DNA from: Mactromeris polynyma
Taxonomy: Eukaryota > Mollusca > Bivalvia > Venerida > Mactridae
NCBI GenBank assembly: GCA_032209605.1
Contig: JASFXZ010000040.1
Span: forward strand, 3,224,001-3,288,000
Length of the DNA: 64,000 nucleotides
Direction: 5' to 3'
This document shows positions 13,201 through 28,200 of this stretch, one piece after another. A model generated the notes under the pieces. That model saw nothing but the letters and a program-made list of their open reading frames with translations. It was not told where the DNA came from and ran no database searches. The position numbers were made by a program, and so were the translations under genes. The stretch's first letter is position 1. The number at the start of each line of letters is the position of its first letter.

Positions 13201-16200
13201 AAAACAGTGCTAAATTAAATTGTAACACATGTATTGCTAAAACACCCTTTTCCTGCTTTTCCTGTTTCCTGTATCATTTATTTGTTCTGACAAAATTCAT
13301 TGCTTCTTTCTGATGCAAAGTTGAAAACATGCTATGTTGAACTGTATGTTAATTGTTGTTTTCTTGTCATATTTTCAGTAAATACAGTAAAGTTTTACTT
13401 TCGTTGGGGCTTAAAGAAACTTGAAGTTGACATTATCAGTCCAGTACCAGTCAACAATGGTCAGTGGCATCAAGTTTCCATAGAAACAGATGTACATAAT
13501 GTGAGATGTATGTTGGATATGACAGAGAAAATACTAGATATCCCTGTAGATGTTCCCCGACTGACACTTTTCTCTGGAATCCTTTACATCGGTGGAGTAC
13601 CTGAAAGGTTAGCTTTATTTGCGAACCAACAAGTGATTGTGGTAAAGCAGACATTGGAGTATAAAACTTGGTCATAGATCAAGGCTTTGACATTTGCCAT
13701 GTTTTGCTAAATGTTAACTTCCAAATTTATTATTTATTTCAACCTTCTCATGTATTTAATAGTGGTTCAAGTTCTATTCAGTCAACTCTTGTTACACCGA
13801 TAATTGTAACAATGGAACATTTGGTTTAACAACACAAACCGAATAGGAACGAATCTGCACACTGTGCCATTGATCCAGCTCAATAAAACATCGCATTCAA
13901 TACAAGAACATAAATCCTGGGAATACAAATATGGTTGTTATAGCGAGAGTTGACCATACAATCCTTGCAGGTGTTACACTAAAATCCTTTGTATTGAGTA
14001 CATACATTTTCTACGAATATTTAGATGAAATAACAATACCTGACAATTACAGTTGAAATTTAAATTCAAATAGCTTGTGTTGATTAGCTTTCCTGTTAAA
14101 GATCGCATGCTTGCTTAATTAAGGAATCAATTCCTTTTAGGGGATATCCAGTGTTTTCAATGTGTATGCAATTCACAGTTAGTCCAACATGTAATTTTTG
14201 TACTACAGTTGGTGTATTTTTTACAGTCTTCCTCGAGAGAAAGTATTAGCAGATGTACATGGAATTATGGGATGCATGCGAGGTTTACAGTACAATAACA
14301 GAGCTTACCCACTCTCTAACCTTATAGATTCTACGTAAGTATTCATTTTGGTCAATATATTCAAACAAAAGTGTTCCTGGATATTAAATTTAACCATTTG
14401 CTTGCACAAAACCCTCGTTATATGATCAATGCAAATTTACACAATCTGTAAGATTGTCATTATGTATCGTTTATTTGCTGTTTGTTGGAATGATCCATTT
14501 AACAAATGTCTGGGTGTCATGGTCAGACTACCAATTGTAAACTGAAGTCATGTCTGCATCATGTATAATCTTATGGTCATTTACTGTTATTTACTGATGT
14601 TAGAAGAGAGAGAATAAGTTGCCACAGGGAACGCCACATACATGAGACAGTGCCTCCCCTCACAGACCTCCGGGAAAACAACAATCCATAAAACATAAGG
14701 CACTTGAGGGGGTTCAAGGGTACAAACGTTAGGGATCTGTACACTTTTAAACAGTCACACATTTAGAGTAAGCATTGTTGGGTCTATATTGCTGCAAAGT
14801 CTAAGTGTAAAGGATAGTCATTGTTGTATGAATAGAACAAATGTGATTTTATGTTAGATTGATGTATGATGTTCATGTTTTGTTTGTTACAGTACTGTTG
14901 GTGTAGAGAAGGAATGTATGGCTAGTTGTTGGCCTAACCCATGTTTGAATGGAGCTCAATGTGTAGAGGAATGGGGTAACCATCATTGTGTCTGTGTCAA
15001 TCCTTGGGCACACTCTGGACATAATTGTGAAATAGGTACATTATAAATATCACTTTTGATAAACATAGTTAAAGTCATGATATTGTTTAAATAAGTTTTA
15101 TGCTGGTAGATTTTAATGCACTTGGATAAACATAAGAAAACAGATTTATTCCAGACTTTGTTGTTATTTTTTCATGAAAAAAGTGTAATTTTGTGTATGT
15201 TTTATAGGGCCGCGTACAGTTTTGTGACAGTTTTGATTTTTCTATCAATTGAATACAAATTAAAATGAATGCTTTTCATCTGGAATACACGGTGTACTAT
15301 CTTTATTACCTCTTCCTTGTATGATTTGCTCATTTTACAAATAGATACAAAGTTGGCTATAAGAGCAATAGGTTTCTTTGATCTCATTCATTCAATAATA
15401 AGCACTTACAAGCCAACTGTGGCTAAAAGAAAAAAGTAGCCATGCAAGTTGCTTGTTAGGAAGTCTGTCTTTGTTACTCAAATAATGGAAAATTTATGAG
15501 CAACTGGACCTGAATTTTACTCATGTCATGAAGTTGTGTTTAATGTCTTAACGATTGCATTGCATTATTTTAGATATCAACGATGATTCTGTGACATTTC
15601 TTGGTGACTCGACCTCATATCTTCATTTTGTTGAAAATGAAGTTATGAATCTACTTGATTCTACAATAGTATTTAACTTCCGTACATTTATGAAGAACTG
15701 CCTGCTACTTTACGTACATGACCATTTCAACAATTTCATGCAAGTAGAACTTTTAGAAGGCAACAAAGTTGTGGCAAAATTCAACAGATTCACAACTATT
15801 TTGGATCAAACTAAAATTGTGAAAGGTAAGTGCATATAAACATTTTGCTTCGATACATCTCTATGCCACCAGTAGTGAAATCTTCACTTCTATGTATCTG
15901 GCTTTGAACATCTTTCTTTAAGATCGAAAGTTGGAAAGTGGCATTTTTACGTAAAAAATCTATTTACATTGCAAATCCTACTTTGTCATTATTGTATGAA
16001 TTATTTGCTTGAAACATCTGCAATATGTATTGTTTCAAACTGGAGCAGCCTTAAACACAATATCTTTTTAAATGGAAAATTCATTTCCACTGAAGACTCA
16101 CCTTTTCTCTCGAAGCGCATATCAACTGAGGCTCTTTAATTTCTCAAGTAATGTGAAGTGTACTTCTGGTGAAAGTTTTAATGTACTTTCATACTGTCTC

Positions 16201-19200
16201 TATCTAGGTAACCTTGACGATGGAAGTTGGAACCAAGTTGTTATAGACAATTTAGATGGTTACATCAAGGTGATTGTGAATGTGGATAATGAACCTGTCA
16301 GAAACTCCTATAGGAAGCTCAATCTGGAGATGTACGCAGAGAAACCATTCCCAGGTGAGAATGGCGGACTTTTTGACAAACTCCAATGCAACATGTTTCA
16401 ATAACTTTTAATATTACACATTGGATTTTTGTTCACATAAAATAAAGAACATTTTGTGGGTCACACGTCCTTAGAGATATTGACGTATGTTAACATTGAT
16501 GAGATTTGAATGTGGTCAGAAAAATACAAGTTCATATTTGGCACAAGATTGAATTTGCCTCTGCTATGAAAGCGTGTAATGTATCAAACACTGTGGAAAC
16601 TGGGCTTGACTTCATCAGTGTAATGTCTTCTTCCTATGCAACAGAATGTAGTTAGTCCTTGACATCGAAGAAGCATTATGAAATCTATTTCATATGGCTT
16701 ATATATGTTTAGTGTGCAGTAGCTTGGCCTCTAGATCATTATGTATGTGTAGTGGTATGGGGCAGGTAATGCAGACTGATGAAGTATGATGTACTCTTAG
16801 AGTAATAGAGACTTATATGATGAATGTTTCAGAGAAAGAAATGGTGATGCCACTTAGACCATTGGAGCTACCAGAGCCAGGTATCCATGTGTACGTGGGT
16901 GGGGTACCAAGAAAAATGTCACAGTATCCTACTATCTATGGTTGTATTCGAGGTCTAAAGATCGGAGATAAAGTGTTCGGGCTTCATCAAGCTGCAAAGG
17001 AAACTACAAGTAGGAATATAACTGTCCTGTCTAACATAACATACTTGCAAATTGTATGCCGTCCTGTGTGAAAATTGTTTCTTACTCAGTGCAACACTTG
17101 TATTGAGAAGGATTGTTCCTGTAAATGAGTTATCTTCATAAAAAGAATAAGATTATTAGGATGTTAACAATTCTTCTTATTGGATAATAATTTTATGGTA
17201 ATATGCCTACCTACAGCATTTGCTGTGGCAATTATTTAACGTGTTCATAGATGGAAGGTTATTATGTTGCTATATCATGTTGATGTTAGATTCTTACTAT
17301 ATATTCATATATGGCAACATTATTTATGTAATGACTGTGAGACAATTATATATATATAATGCTTCATTCACATATGTGTTTTTGTTCAATTGAAGGTGTA
17401 TCACCAGTGTGTGTAGATGGTTGTGAATCCAAACCATGTCATCATGGAGGTTTGTGTGAAGAACAATGGCAGGATGCTGAATTTACATGTGATTGTTCTG
17501 CTAGTGAATATGCAGGACCCACTTGTAACACAGGTTAGTGTTTCCTTATAACATATATATAATTGCTTTGTCTTCATGTGACCACAGACATTGTTCCCAG
17601 TAACTTCTCCATTTTCTCTTTAGCATTTTATAAGTACAACGTAACGTTTCTAGACTGATCCTCCTTTGAGCAACAACCTCTCTTCATTAACATTATCAGT
17701 TTTCCATATTGAATATTAGTTATCAATTTAACCTGTTTAGAGCAACAACCTCTCAACAACAGGCAGATGTTGCATCTCCCAAAGACTGTTACTCTGCACA
17801 GGTTGTTTTGCACTACTGGTTAGGTGTCTTTCCAGCTGCTGTTAGGTGAATAATAAGCGTTTAGGGATGAATTAACATTATCCTATTACTGCAAACCTAG
17901 AAAACATTTTATGCTATTTAAGATCGTGTTTTATTGTTGTTGATGTCTTTTCATAAGTTTAAATAGCTGTGAAAACTGACCTTACAATATTGTGTAACAG
18001 TGTAATTATCAGGCATGAGAATTTTCTGCGGATTTGACGCTTTCAAAGGCCATGTTTGAGTCAATTTTAGATGCTTAAATCCAGGAGCTTCAGCCATCCC
18101 CCTGGACCCCTTGCAACTGATTTAGAAATTTTGCATTCCCATGCCTGAATTATGAACATTTGTAGGTCCACTGCATGCATACCTACATGCCTTTATCTGA
18201 ATGGGACTTAGTTGTATTCAATATATTCATGTATTTCTTTTTCCAGAGTCATCTGGATATTTTGAAGGACAGTCTATTCTACAATATAAATACACACCAG
18301 AGAAGGATGCTGAAGAGACCAATAGTGAACGTCTTGAGCTAATCTTCAAGGTTAATAAAGGTGTTACTAAGAACATGATACTAGCATTCATATTTAGCCA
18401 AAGGTATGTTGATAATAATTGTATCACATAATAATTGTGCAGTTACTTTTACTATCCACTTCACTTCCCGACATTAAGTTCTACTGGATATAACTTTGCA
18501 TGTTTCTTTGGACCCTACTTTGTCCTTATAAATTTCTAAAAGCTTTTATAAGAAATTAAATAATGTTATTGTTAGCAATTTTACTGCATGGCAGTCCAGT
18601 TTCATTCTTCAACCGATTTGGTCTGGTAATGAATACTTCTATATTTTGTTTACCATTAGTTCTGTAGACTATGCTACAGTTCTGTTTTATGAAGTCACAA
18701 AGCAGGATATGCATTACATGTATAATGTTAATCTTATCTTATTACTGCAGTTCATATTGTTGCTTCTATGATGTCATAGAAGATGTAATATGACATGTAG
18801 CAATCCTTTGTCCTTCATTTAATGGCACCCAATATTTTGTGACTTTCAATTAGTTCCTTGCATTTCATAAGCAAATGCACCTATGTCTTTGTGTAATAAG
18901 TAAGTATGACTAGTGAAACCATATGATGAAGCCTATCAAAACCAGAGATTTCTGCTGGTATGCTACAGTTGCCTGTGGTCAACATTCTCCTACTATTCAT
19001 ATACAGATCTATTCCTAGATATTGTACCTGTTTTGTGCCACATTGTCTGTCCCCTACACCTAGTTGACCCCTAATTCTGCGTGAGCTCATCCTGGATTTC
19101 CGAGAAATATTTACTACCTTGTTTACATTTAATGGATGTTTCCTCACCTACGTTTTATAATTGCTTCCAATTTGTTCAATCTGGCTTACATCTCAAATGA

Positions 19201-22200
19201 TTTTTTGTTTTGCTTTTCCTGTTTGTTTTTATGCATATTATTCATTTGTTTCCATTCTACTTTTATACTCCAGAAGTAATTTGGATCTTTCTTATGTATT
19301 TTTATTAATTATGGAAGAAAATTTGATTCTATTAATAGGAGCCAAGTTGGTATATAAATTAATACAATGAAATTATTATTGTTGTATAATTTAACATAAT
19401 GAAAAGTTTACTAACATCAGATAATCAGTTTTTATATAGTATACTGTTTAAGTAATTAAACCCTACCTGTCTTCTTTGATGTTTGTGTATCATTATTGTT
19501 TAATTCTATCTTTACTTGTTTGTCCATGTTTTTTAAAGAGTGAACCGGTAAGAATATGTAAACTAGATCTGACAAATAATTATCATCTGTAGATTGGGTT
19601 ATCATTTGCTAGAACTCATTTGATTGGTCAAATCATTTGTAAGAACATGTTTGATTGGTTTATTCAAATGATTACATCAATTACTAAAACTTCTGTTATT
19701 TAATGTGTAATATTGTCATGTCATGGGTACTTGGCTTGGGTACTTCTTACTTAAATGTACTAGTGGTTTCGAAAATTGTTTTGTGATTTCCGAACCATTA
19801 GTGTGTTGATTTTGAACCAATAATAATTAAAAAAGCATAGTTTGTACTCAAATGAAGTTTTGTAAATATACCCATTATACAGAATCTCTGTGTTAAATCG
19901 TGAAAATATATTGCATCTTGTAAATAGTCAATGGAGATCAAATTAGAAACACATTGACATTATTAACAATAATTAGCATTTTTTTACTGACAATACAAAG
20001 CTCTTTGTGCTTCACTTCATTTCTAATTGCCCTCTGTCTGCATCATTGTCATTATTTTGTGGTTGTTAACTTATTTGCATTGAATATATCGAAGGTTTAG
20101 TACAAGGTAGTGTTACTCTGTTTTGATCGTAGGAGATTTGTCACCAGTTCTTTCCATTTATACCATCTGTACATATTCTATAGAAGGGGCAAAGGGAGAG
20201 AACTGTAGATGGGATAAAGGGAAAGAACTTGTGACAATCTCCTGTGGTTTTGATGAAACAGTCACTACAGTGTTGTACCATATCTTCGATATAAGGTAAC
20301 AGATTTCAGTGTTTAAATACTTAAAGCTTTCAATGTTGAAATATACTCATATATGGTCAGATGTCCATTAAAATTTTCTGTTGGCAAATCTATGTGCTTA
20401 GTGTAAGAATAACCGGTTATTTATTTGCAGGTTTTAAAATTTACATTAAGCTCTTTGATTTGTAGTTGCATGCCTGTATAAGAGTAATTTATGTTATGAA
20501 GTATATTATATGGCCCACATGTTATTGTCTCAGAATTTCTTTTGATGAACTTTTATGTTGATGAGTTTGTTTGGTGATACGTTCATGACTTTTAGTATTT
20601 TATTACCTTTTACGAATCCATAAAATTGACATGTTTGTCTTATTTTTATAAGTTGATTATTCTTAATTAATTTGTTACATTTGAGATCTACATCTGTACA
20701 CTTATGAGCATTTCTCTTTTAGAATACACGCCTGAACAGTGACGCACTGCGCATGAGCATACACTTAATCTGTCAAGAGTTACTTTTTCCTGAATTTCGA
20801 GTAAATTTTTTCCGCAAACTTCTCCACTTTTTCTAAGCTCTTGGAAATAACACACATGGGTGTCTCAGACTCGGCCATGATACATATAATAATGTTGAAA
20901 CTAAGTTCGATTTAAAATATTATATTTGTTTATATTTTTTCTGATAATATCGCTGTTGTTAAACCATTGTATCATACTCAATATGCTTAAAAATAGATAG
21001 CAATATACTGTGTATGTCTATCAGGGTTTTCGTAAGATTATTTTTCAATTTCTTGGCATAAATACAAAGAAAATGAATGATTTGTTAGAACTTGTCAGAC
21101 TATATTTTATAGCAGAGGGATGCTATTGTTAGTCACGTGTCAGAATGTCTGCAGTTATTTTCAACTTTTAGATCTTTTTGTATTGAACTCTTTGTCAGAT
21201 CTTGTCCAAGCTATATGGAACTATTTTTTGTTGTGGGTTGGAAAAAACATGAAAGAAATAGTTCCATGTTATCACATTAAGAACATCTTTAGTTAGAGAA
21301 AACAAAGCTAGAAACTGTATTTGTGAAATCATTGATCATAGTGATCATGCTATATGTACTGATTTAATACAAGCAACCATCTTCTCAAATTAATCCTAAA
21401 AATGTCAAGTTGTTTCGAACTGAAATAGATAAATTTGATGGCTCAGTTCACAAGGTCTGGACTCAAACACTCCTCCTGTATACTGTATAAAAGGCTCCTT
21501 TTATATACAAGTCTAATGTTATATTCTGAACCTGTGGTCTGAACCTGATGGGTCTTAATTTCAAAAAGACACTAATATAAACTTTATGTGTAAAAGAGAA
21601 TTTGTATTCCTGCTTTCAGTTGGTAGAATAATTTTTTAGAAACACAATGATTTCACAATTGTTATACATTGTATAAAACTTTCCTCAGTACATGCTGTTA
21701 TACAATTATGTCTCCTATCTCCATATGTGGTGGTTGTGTTTATTACTTCCTGAGCCAGACCAAGCATGCATGTATGAAGAGCTGTTTTCTACTAGAGGTG
21801 ACCTGCAGATCTGATTATAACACTGAAGGTGTTTTGTATTCAAGATCTACCATTTTTCAATAGCCAGTTTACCATATGCTCCCTTATCCCCATATATAAA
21901 CCTCTCAATGAGTGTTATTAGTATGCCAACGGGGGCATTTATTATATAGACAATAATGTAGTTGTGCGTTTCGTACGAGCTTCAAGTCTTATGATATATT
22001 GTGGAAATATAATTTTACTCAATTTCAAAAATGTTGTGTCTCTTAAGTCAAAAGTCAGCTTAATCAATGGTGTTTGTCCTGATACTTTGTTATAGAAATG
22101 AGACATTTAATCAATTAGGCACTGGCTGTCTATCAGAGAAAAGTTTTAATATGGTAACTGTATATTGAATTATAGCAGCTTGTGGTAATTATAATAAGAT

Positions 22201-25200
22201 CCCTGGTGTTAGTTTGGTGAAACATATTCCCTGTCCACTAGTTAGTTATTGTATGCAAAAAAACATCAAATTACTGTAATATATGTATGAAAAAGTAATA
22301 CAGTATAATGTGGCTTAAATTGTATCTTGATAAGTTTTTGTATATGAAAAAAACCACATATGTTTGTGATAATTATAGAACCATTTACATGTACTTTTCT
22401 GCCATATATGGTTGCTTCACACAAGAAAGATGAAGGGATGCATAGGGTTCGAGGGGTAGATCACCTGACTTGAGCTTGTGTGCAGTTGATCACAAACTCA
22501 TGATCCCAGAACTTACCACCAGTACTGGTTAGTACTCCAGGAAGCTGTCATTTGAGAGCGATTTGTTGAGAGAACTTGTTTTACAATTGATGTGAAATAA
22601 AGAAGTTGAAATCAAACTATGATAGATACATGATCATTTTTGCCTCTTATTTTGTCATTTTGTTTGTTGTTATATAAGTTGATGTATAATACATGTACAT
22701 ATATACTGCTGAGTGATTTGTTGGTGACATATTACCTGGACATGGCTTAAAGCATGATACATTGTGACAAGAGAACGCAAGCATGGAATAGTGACAACGC
22801 TTCTGTAATGATATGCTGGCTAACGACTGGAAATAACATTTTTAAATTTATAAAATACACCTTTATGCAATACAGTTTGTTTAATAATTATATGATCTAA
22901 AATTTTATATTATCAGTGTGATCCATTATAAATTGTTTCCAACTCATTTCACCCTCTATGTTTTATTAAATGCACACTGCACAGACCGGTAGTACGCACA
23001 TATATCTATATTTTCTTACTCTATGCTATACATGCATTACCATTCAAACATAACTGTTGGCTTTCTTGCTATACTTCTTTGTAATGAGACATTTTTTTCT
23101 CTAAAATGTATTTTTATTTAATGAAAATCTCTTTCTATTTGAGACTTATTCGTTCTAAAATCTGTAAATGTTTCATGCTAAGTAATATGGCAGGAAATTG
23201 TTAAAACATGTTTTTAGAAGAAAGCAAATTCTTTTTTCTTTATGCGATGGAATAGAATAAGTTAATACGCATTCATTAGCGATATTTATGTGTATACATG
23301 TATACAAGATACAAATGCATGTTGATGTATATTACAGATATTGGACTCATGACTTTATTGTTGTCTATCTGGATCCAGACCATGGTATATATCTCAACAC
23401 CAACCAAGGTTACTCTATACGTAAGTAGGATTTCATATCTTCCATCTCATAAAAATACTCTGTACATTTAAACAGATCTTCTCAAGTTGTTTTTGACTAA
23501 CATAGGGATACTAGAAATGAACTGGACACTGTAATATTCCATGATTATGTTAGATATACGATATATTTCATTGAAAATATTGGGTATATTCATAAATGCA
23601 ATAAAATGATGCTTTATAAACACTAACGCTTTCTAAAACTGTTCCTTTATTAAAAGTACCGAGTATAATACAAAAAATGTAACCTGAACAATGTTCTGCC
23701 AGTTTGCTAGCACTTGAACTGTGCACCTGTAGCATATAATGCTGTGCTCGGGTTTCATTTTCGGAGGTATGTCTGAATATAAGACTTTGCATGAACATGT
23801 TGTTCAGCTGTGACATTTTTTTCATTAACAAGAAAAGCTAATTGGGCTGCAAATAGGGATGCAAATAGGGTCTTTTTCAAGCCCTTATGATGAAAAGCTA
23901 ATTGGGCTGCAATTAGGGATGCAAATAGGGTCTTTTTCAAGCCCTTATGATGAAAAGCTAATTGGGCTGCAAATAGGGTCTTTTTCAAGCCCTTATATGA
24001 AATACATACTCGACGTTATTGAAGTTTTACAATTTAACTGACTAATTGCATTATATTTACTTGAGGAATGCATATTAAATGGATCCATATCATGCATGTA
24101 ACAAAAGATTCATATTGTACAGATGGTGTTGGTAAAGGTGGATTGTTTGCTGACGGTAAACCACATCAGTTGTTGTACCGGAGAAACAGAAGTGAAATGA
24201 TTCTAACTGTAAGTATGTTAGTCTTATAAATGACCAGCTCAGAGCAAGATAATGTAAATCTAAAGCTGATACAAACCTCTTGCAGAGCTCTTGCTTATGC
24301 AGACAAAATTTTTAAAACAAAGTAATGCATTTTACGTATCTTCTTTCTGAAAGATCAAAGAAGTTGATTTTTGTAGATATTTTGTGCATGTGTCTGTAGG
24401 AAAATTTTATGAAACTGCATCCTTAATATGGAATGTATGGTTTTGAACGAATGTTGTTGTATGATTTGAATATATATTGCTGATCTAAACTTTGTTAACT
24501 AATATGTCTTATTATGTTTGACATGTATGCATTTATATATCATAGATCTGGCATGTGCATGTAGAAAATAGTCTTATTTAACTTTGAAGCATTTTGCTTA
24601 CTGGATGATGTTTGTTTTGAATACTATTTTAAATAGTTCATCTCATGAATAACACAAGTTTACTTCATAAATGGCTTCAGATACAAGGCAAATTAAGTCC
24701 CTTATTCATATTATTATATAAAATTGAAAAATCATCAAGGTTTTAATACAATACAAACAAAAAGTTGTGTGAAAATGTATTCACACTTAGAACATGCTCT
24801 CACCAATTTGTTCGATCAGCAATCTCCATTTCAATCATCTGTATCATATCGACAAAACACGATCTTTGAACTTTACATGGTCTAAGTCAGATGGATGACG
24901 TGTGCCATTGTCCATCATTGAACACACATGCTATAGCAACAACTGCACAAGTTATCTATCCTATACACATCAGGCTCCTCACCCCCAGCACTATTGGGTC
25001 ATTATGTTTCTGTTTTATCAGCTAGACATTTAGATATAGCAGTAAAATATATTCATCATTAAGGAATGAATGCCATGCTATAATAGTAGAATGAGTTTAA
25101 CTTCAGCATAATGCTTAATTTACTTACTGAGATGAAAAACATAACAAGTCTGCTACATAATATGCTCATGTTACTTTTAATATCAAAATTCTGAACATAT

Positions 25201-28200
25201 TTTTGTACGAGGGACTACATGGATGTTTTTTGTCATAATTGCATTTGAAGACAAATATTTTCTCACTGACATACAGGCTGTGGCTTTTTCTCTCACCTGA
25301 GCAAAGCTCAATGTGAGTTATTGTGATCGTACTTTGTCCATCGTACATCTATTTGCTTTTCTTTTAACGACTTCTCTTGAACCACTCAATGGATGTTCAC
25401 CAAACTTTGACTGTAGCTTCCTGGTTTTGTCCTGTTAAAACTTATGGTCCATTACACACACATGTTGCTATAGTTAAAATTTGAAAAGTCTTTAAATGAC
25501 TTTCATGAACTGCTGGATGGATGTTCACCAAACTTGATTTGTACAGTACTGGCAAAGACATCTATGAAAGATGTTTCAATGCTTCTACTCCGGTGCTAAC
25601 TGAGGTGGTTAGTGGTAAAAATAGAAAACGCTTTAGTTGATTTCTTCTCATGAACAGCTTGATGAAGGCTCACTAAACATTGTCTGTTGCATGTTTGAAG
25701 CAATTACTTGCGAGTTTGCTAAAATGGGTTCACTCCACCATACATGGGGGTCGCTAGAGTTAAAACTGAAAATAAATCCAGTGCTCTGTAACTGCTTCAT
25801 TGATATATACTAAAATTGCTCTTATGGTCTTTGCATTTCCCTGCATGCTGGAGTGCACAGCTAAAACATTTGGTGCTTTAGTGGTGCAGACCTAAAGCTT
25901 TGGTGTTTAACTTTAATCCAGTCAAACTTCTTTCATAGTCAATCAGGTGAGTGTCATAGACCAACTTGGGTCTCTTGCGGCTTTATTGATTGGTCACTTG
26001 ACTAACATATATACTTCTTTTGAATTAAAATATAGTTCCTACAGCAAGCACTTTATCATGTTAAGCATGTTTTAAGCAACCAGGATTGTATTTTTTTATC
26101 ATTTAATTTCTATTATGTGGCTGCAAATCAATACGGAAACCAGACCTAGTATTTAAATGAAACACCATCATCAGCTATGGCCTTTACAACATAATGCTTA
26201 CTAAGCATTAGTTAATCATACTGTACTCATTTTACATTGTCATGTATCGAGATATATGCTTTAACTAATTCATATTGCACATCCCATCAACGTAGGTAAG
26301 AGACGAGAATCATCCGAAATTTAGAAACAATACAGTCAGTGTAAGTAGTCCTGCTTCATGCAGTATAAATGTTGCTTAATGCTAGCTCGCTCACTCACTC
26401 TCTTCCTAAACAAGTTCTCAATGTAACTGGCTTTAATTAGTACTGCAAAATAATAAGATGACTCCTTACTTCACTGAGGTAATTCTGTCTGTATGTACAC
26501 TCTATTTCTATGTATTGTTGCATTGTTTGCATGTGATTTTCTGTGTATTAGCTCACATATATCTTTATGTTTCTGTGTATTGTGAGTTTTTGGAGAGGAA
26601 TTATTTATTCTATGTTTTGTTTTTCTGTGATGTGATAATCAACATTGTATGATGCTTTCAAACTTGATGGACTCACTATAGTTGTTTAATTTCACTTATA
26701 GAAATCGAATTTCATCATTTTGCTGTTGTAAACATGAATTTTGATTTATACTGCTGTCTGTCATGTGATACAATATTTTACTGTGATGTTTCATTTAATA
26801 GTTTATAAATGTGTTGTACTGCAACTTGCTATAGTCTCCATATATTGTCACATCTGGTAGTACAATGTGAATGACCGATTGCATGATGTACCAGTATTTA
26901 AATATTGTATGACATTACGATTTTTACATGGGAAACTCTGAGTTGATTTGATCTGAAATATATCTCACAAGATAAGACACATAAAAACGATTAGCATCAA
27001 ACATTGAAAATATCAGATATTTGAATTCATTTGAAATGACAACACAGGGGAGTGTGAACAGTTGGGAATTGTTAATTCTGTGTTAGTTTCAGGACAAGAA
27101 ATTTAATTAAAATCTTCTAAAAAACCTGTAACAGCTTTATCCTTCCTAGAAACTTAATCCTTCCCTTTGAAACCTAATAGGTATTTAATTTGGTAAATAG
27201 CAATAACAAATTGAAATTTTACTTTGTGAATTTTGATGTATAATTGTCTATATGACCCTTAACTATTCTCCTGATAAAGTTGTGTCTGTCCGAAGTGAAG
27301 AGCAATGCACAAATGGGATTTCATGTCTGGAATAATAATCTGCAAGGCAGATTGTTATTTGGCTCTTCCATCATTTCTCAAAAGCAGTCTGGTTTTTTTG
27401 CTGACAATGCAATATTTCAAGACATGGTTTGTACTTGTTTTTTAGTGCACAAAATGAAGATGTTCTCTACACGCGAACTGAAAGGCAACTAATAAAAAGT
27501 TTATAGATTGTTTTTAGGTAGTTTTGTCTTTCTGTCTCTTTTTGCTTAGTAATGATTTTCTTTAGATTAATTCTTAGTATGGTTTAAATGACATGCTTTC
27601 TTTGCTGGTGTTAATATTGTGCTGTTTGTGAAAATGGTTTTCTGAGCATGAAATGTTGTAATTTACATGTTTTTGTGGGGTCTGTTTATGACAAAATTGT
27701 ACGGCTTTATGTGTGTGTGAGGGGAACTAAATAGATTTACCCTTGTCTATCCTTCAGTCCATCCATCTGACAAAACTTTTGTCATTCATATCTCCTGAAT
27801 GGTTAGACTCACAGTCTTCAAACTTTACAAGAATGTATATCAGCCTGTTAAGATGTGCTTCCAGTGTTTTGTATCCCTCTCCACCGAGGGGGGAGGGGGG
27901 AATGGAGTTATGAGTATATAGAATTTGGCAAAATTTACTTTGCTTCGCATGTTTAGTGTTTCAACAAAAGTTTTTAAACAATATATAAATACAGATCAGC
28001 ATATGAAATTGTACACTTGGGGTTTGGTATCCCATCTCACAGAGTTATAGACCTTTGTTAGAGGAAAATTAGCTTTTTTGATTTTGTTGCTCATACCTCA
28101 GATAGTAATTTGACCTAGAGTAACAAAACTTCATAGGAATATTAAGTATGACTTGAAATTACGCACCTAGGGTTTTTCAATTGCATTTATCCAGGAACAG

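Larger units (their letters stand above)
18404..23337. other. Receptor intron 20 (4.9 kb)
   Basis: The intron separates two parts of the last LamG domain. Apart from the candidate 9-nt microexon (19539-19547) and the foldback MITE (20129-20248), it is AT-rich and shows nothing I can identify. Confidence 0.55.

Noticed and set aside
23755..24041. ORFs on both strands with repeated [19 protein letters not shown] units.
   Set aside because: They are translations of the 60-bp tandem repeat.
27280..27492. In-frame open segment '[10 protein letters not shown]...FQDM' in receptor intron 22, with phase-0 borders.
   Set aside because: The acceptor (ctgataaag) lacks a pyrimidine tract, the fifth LamG domain is complete without it, and the residues do not match any LamG strand.
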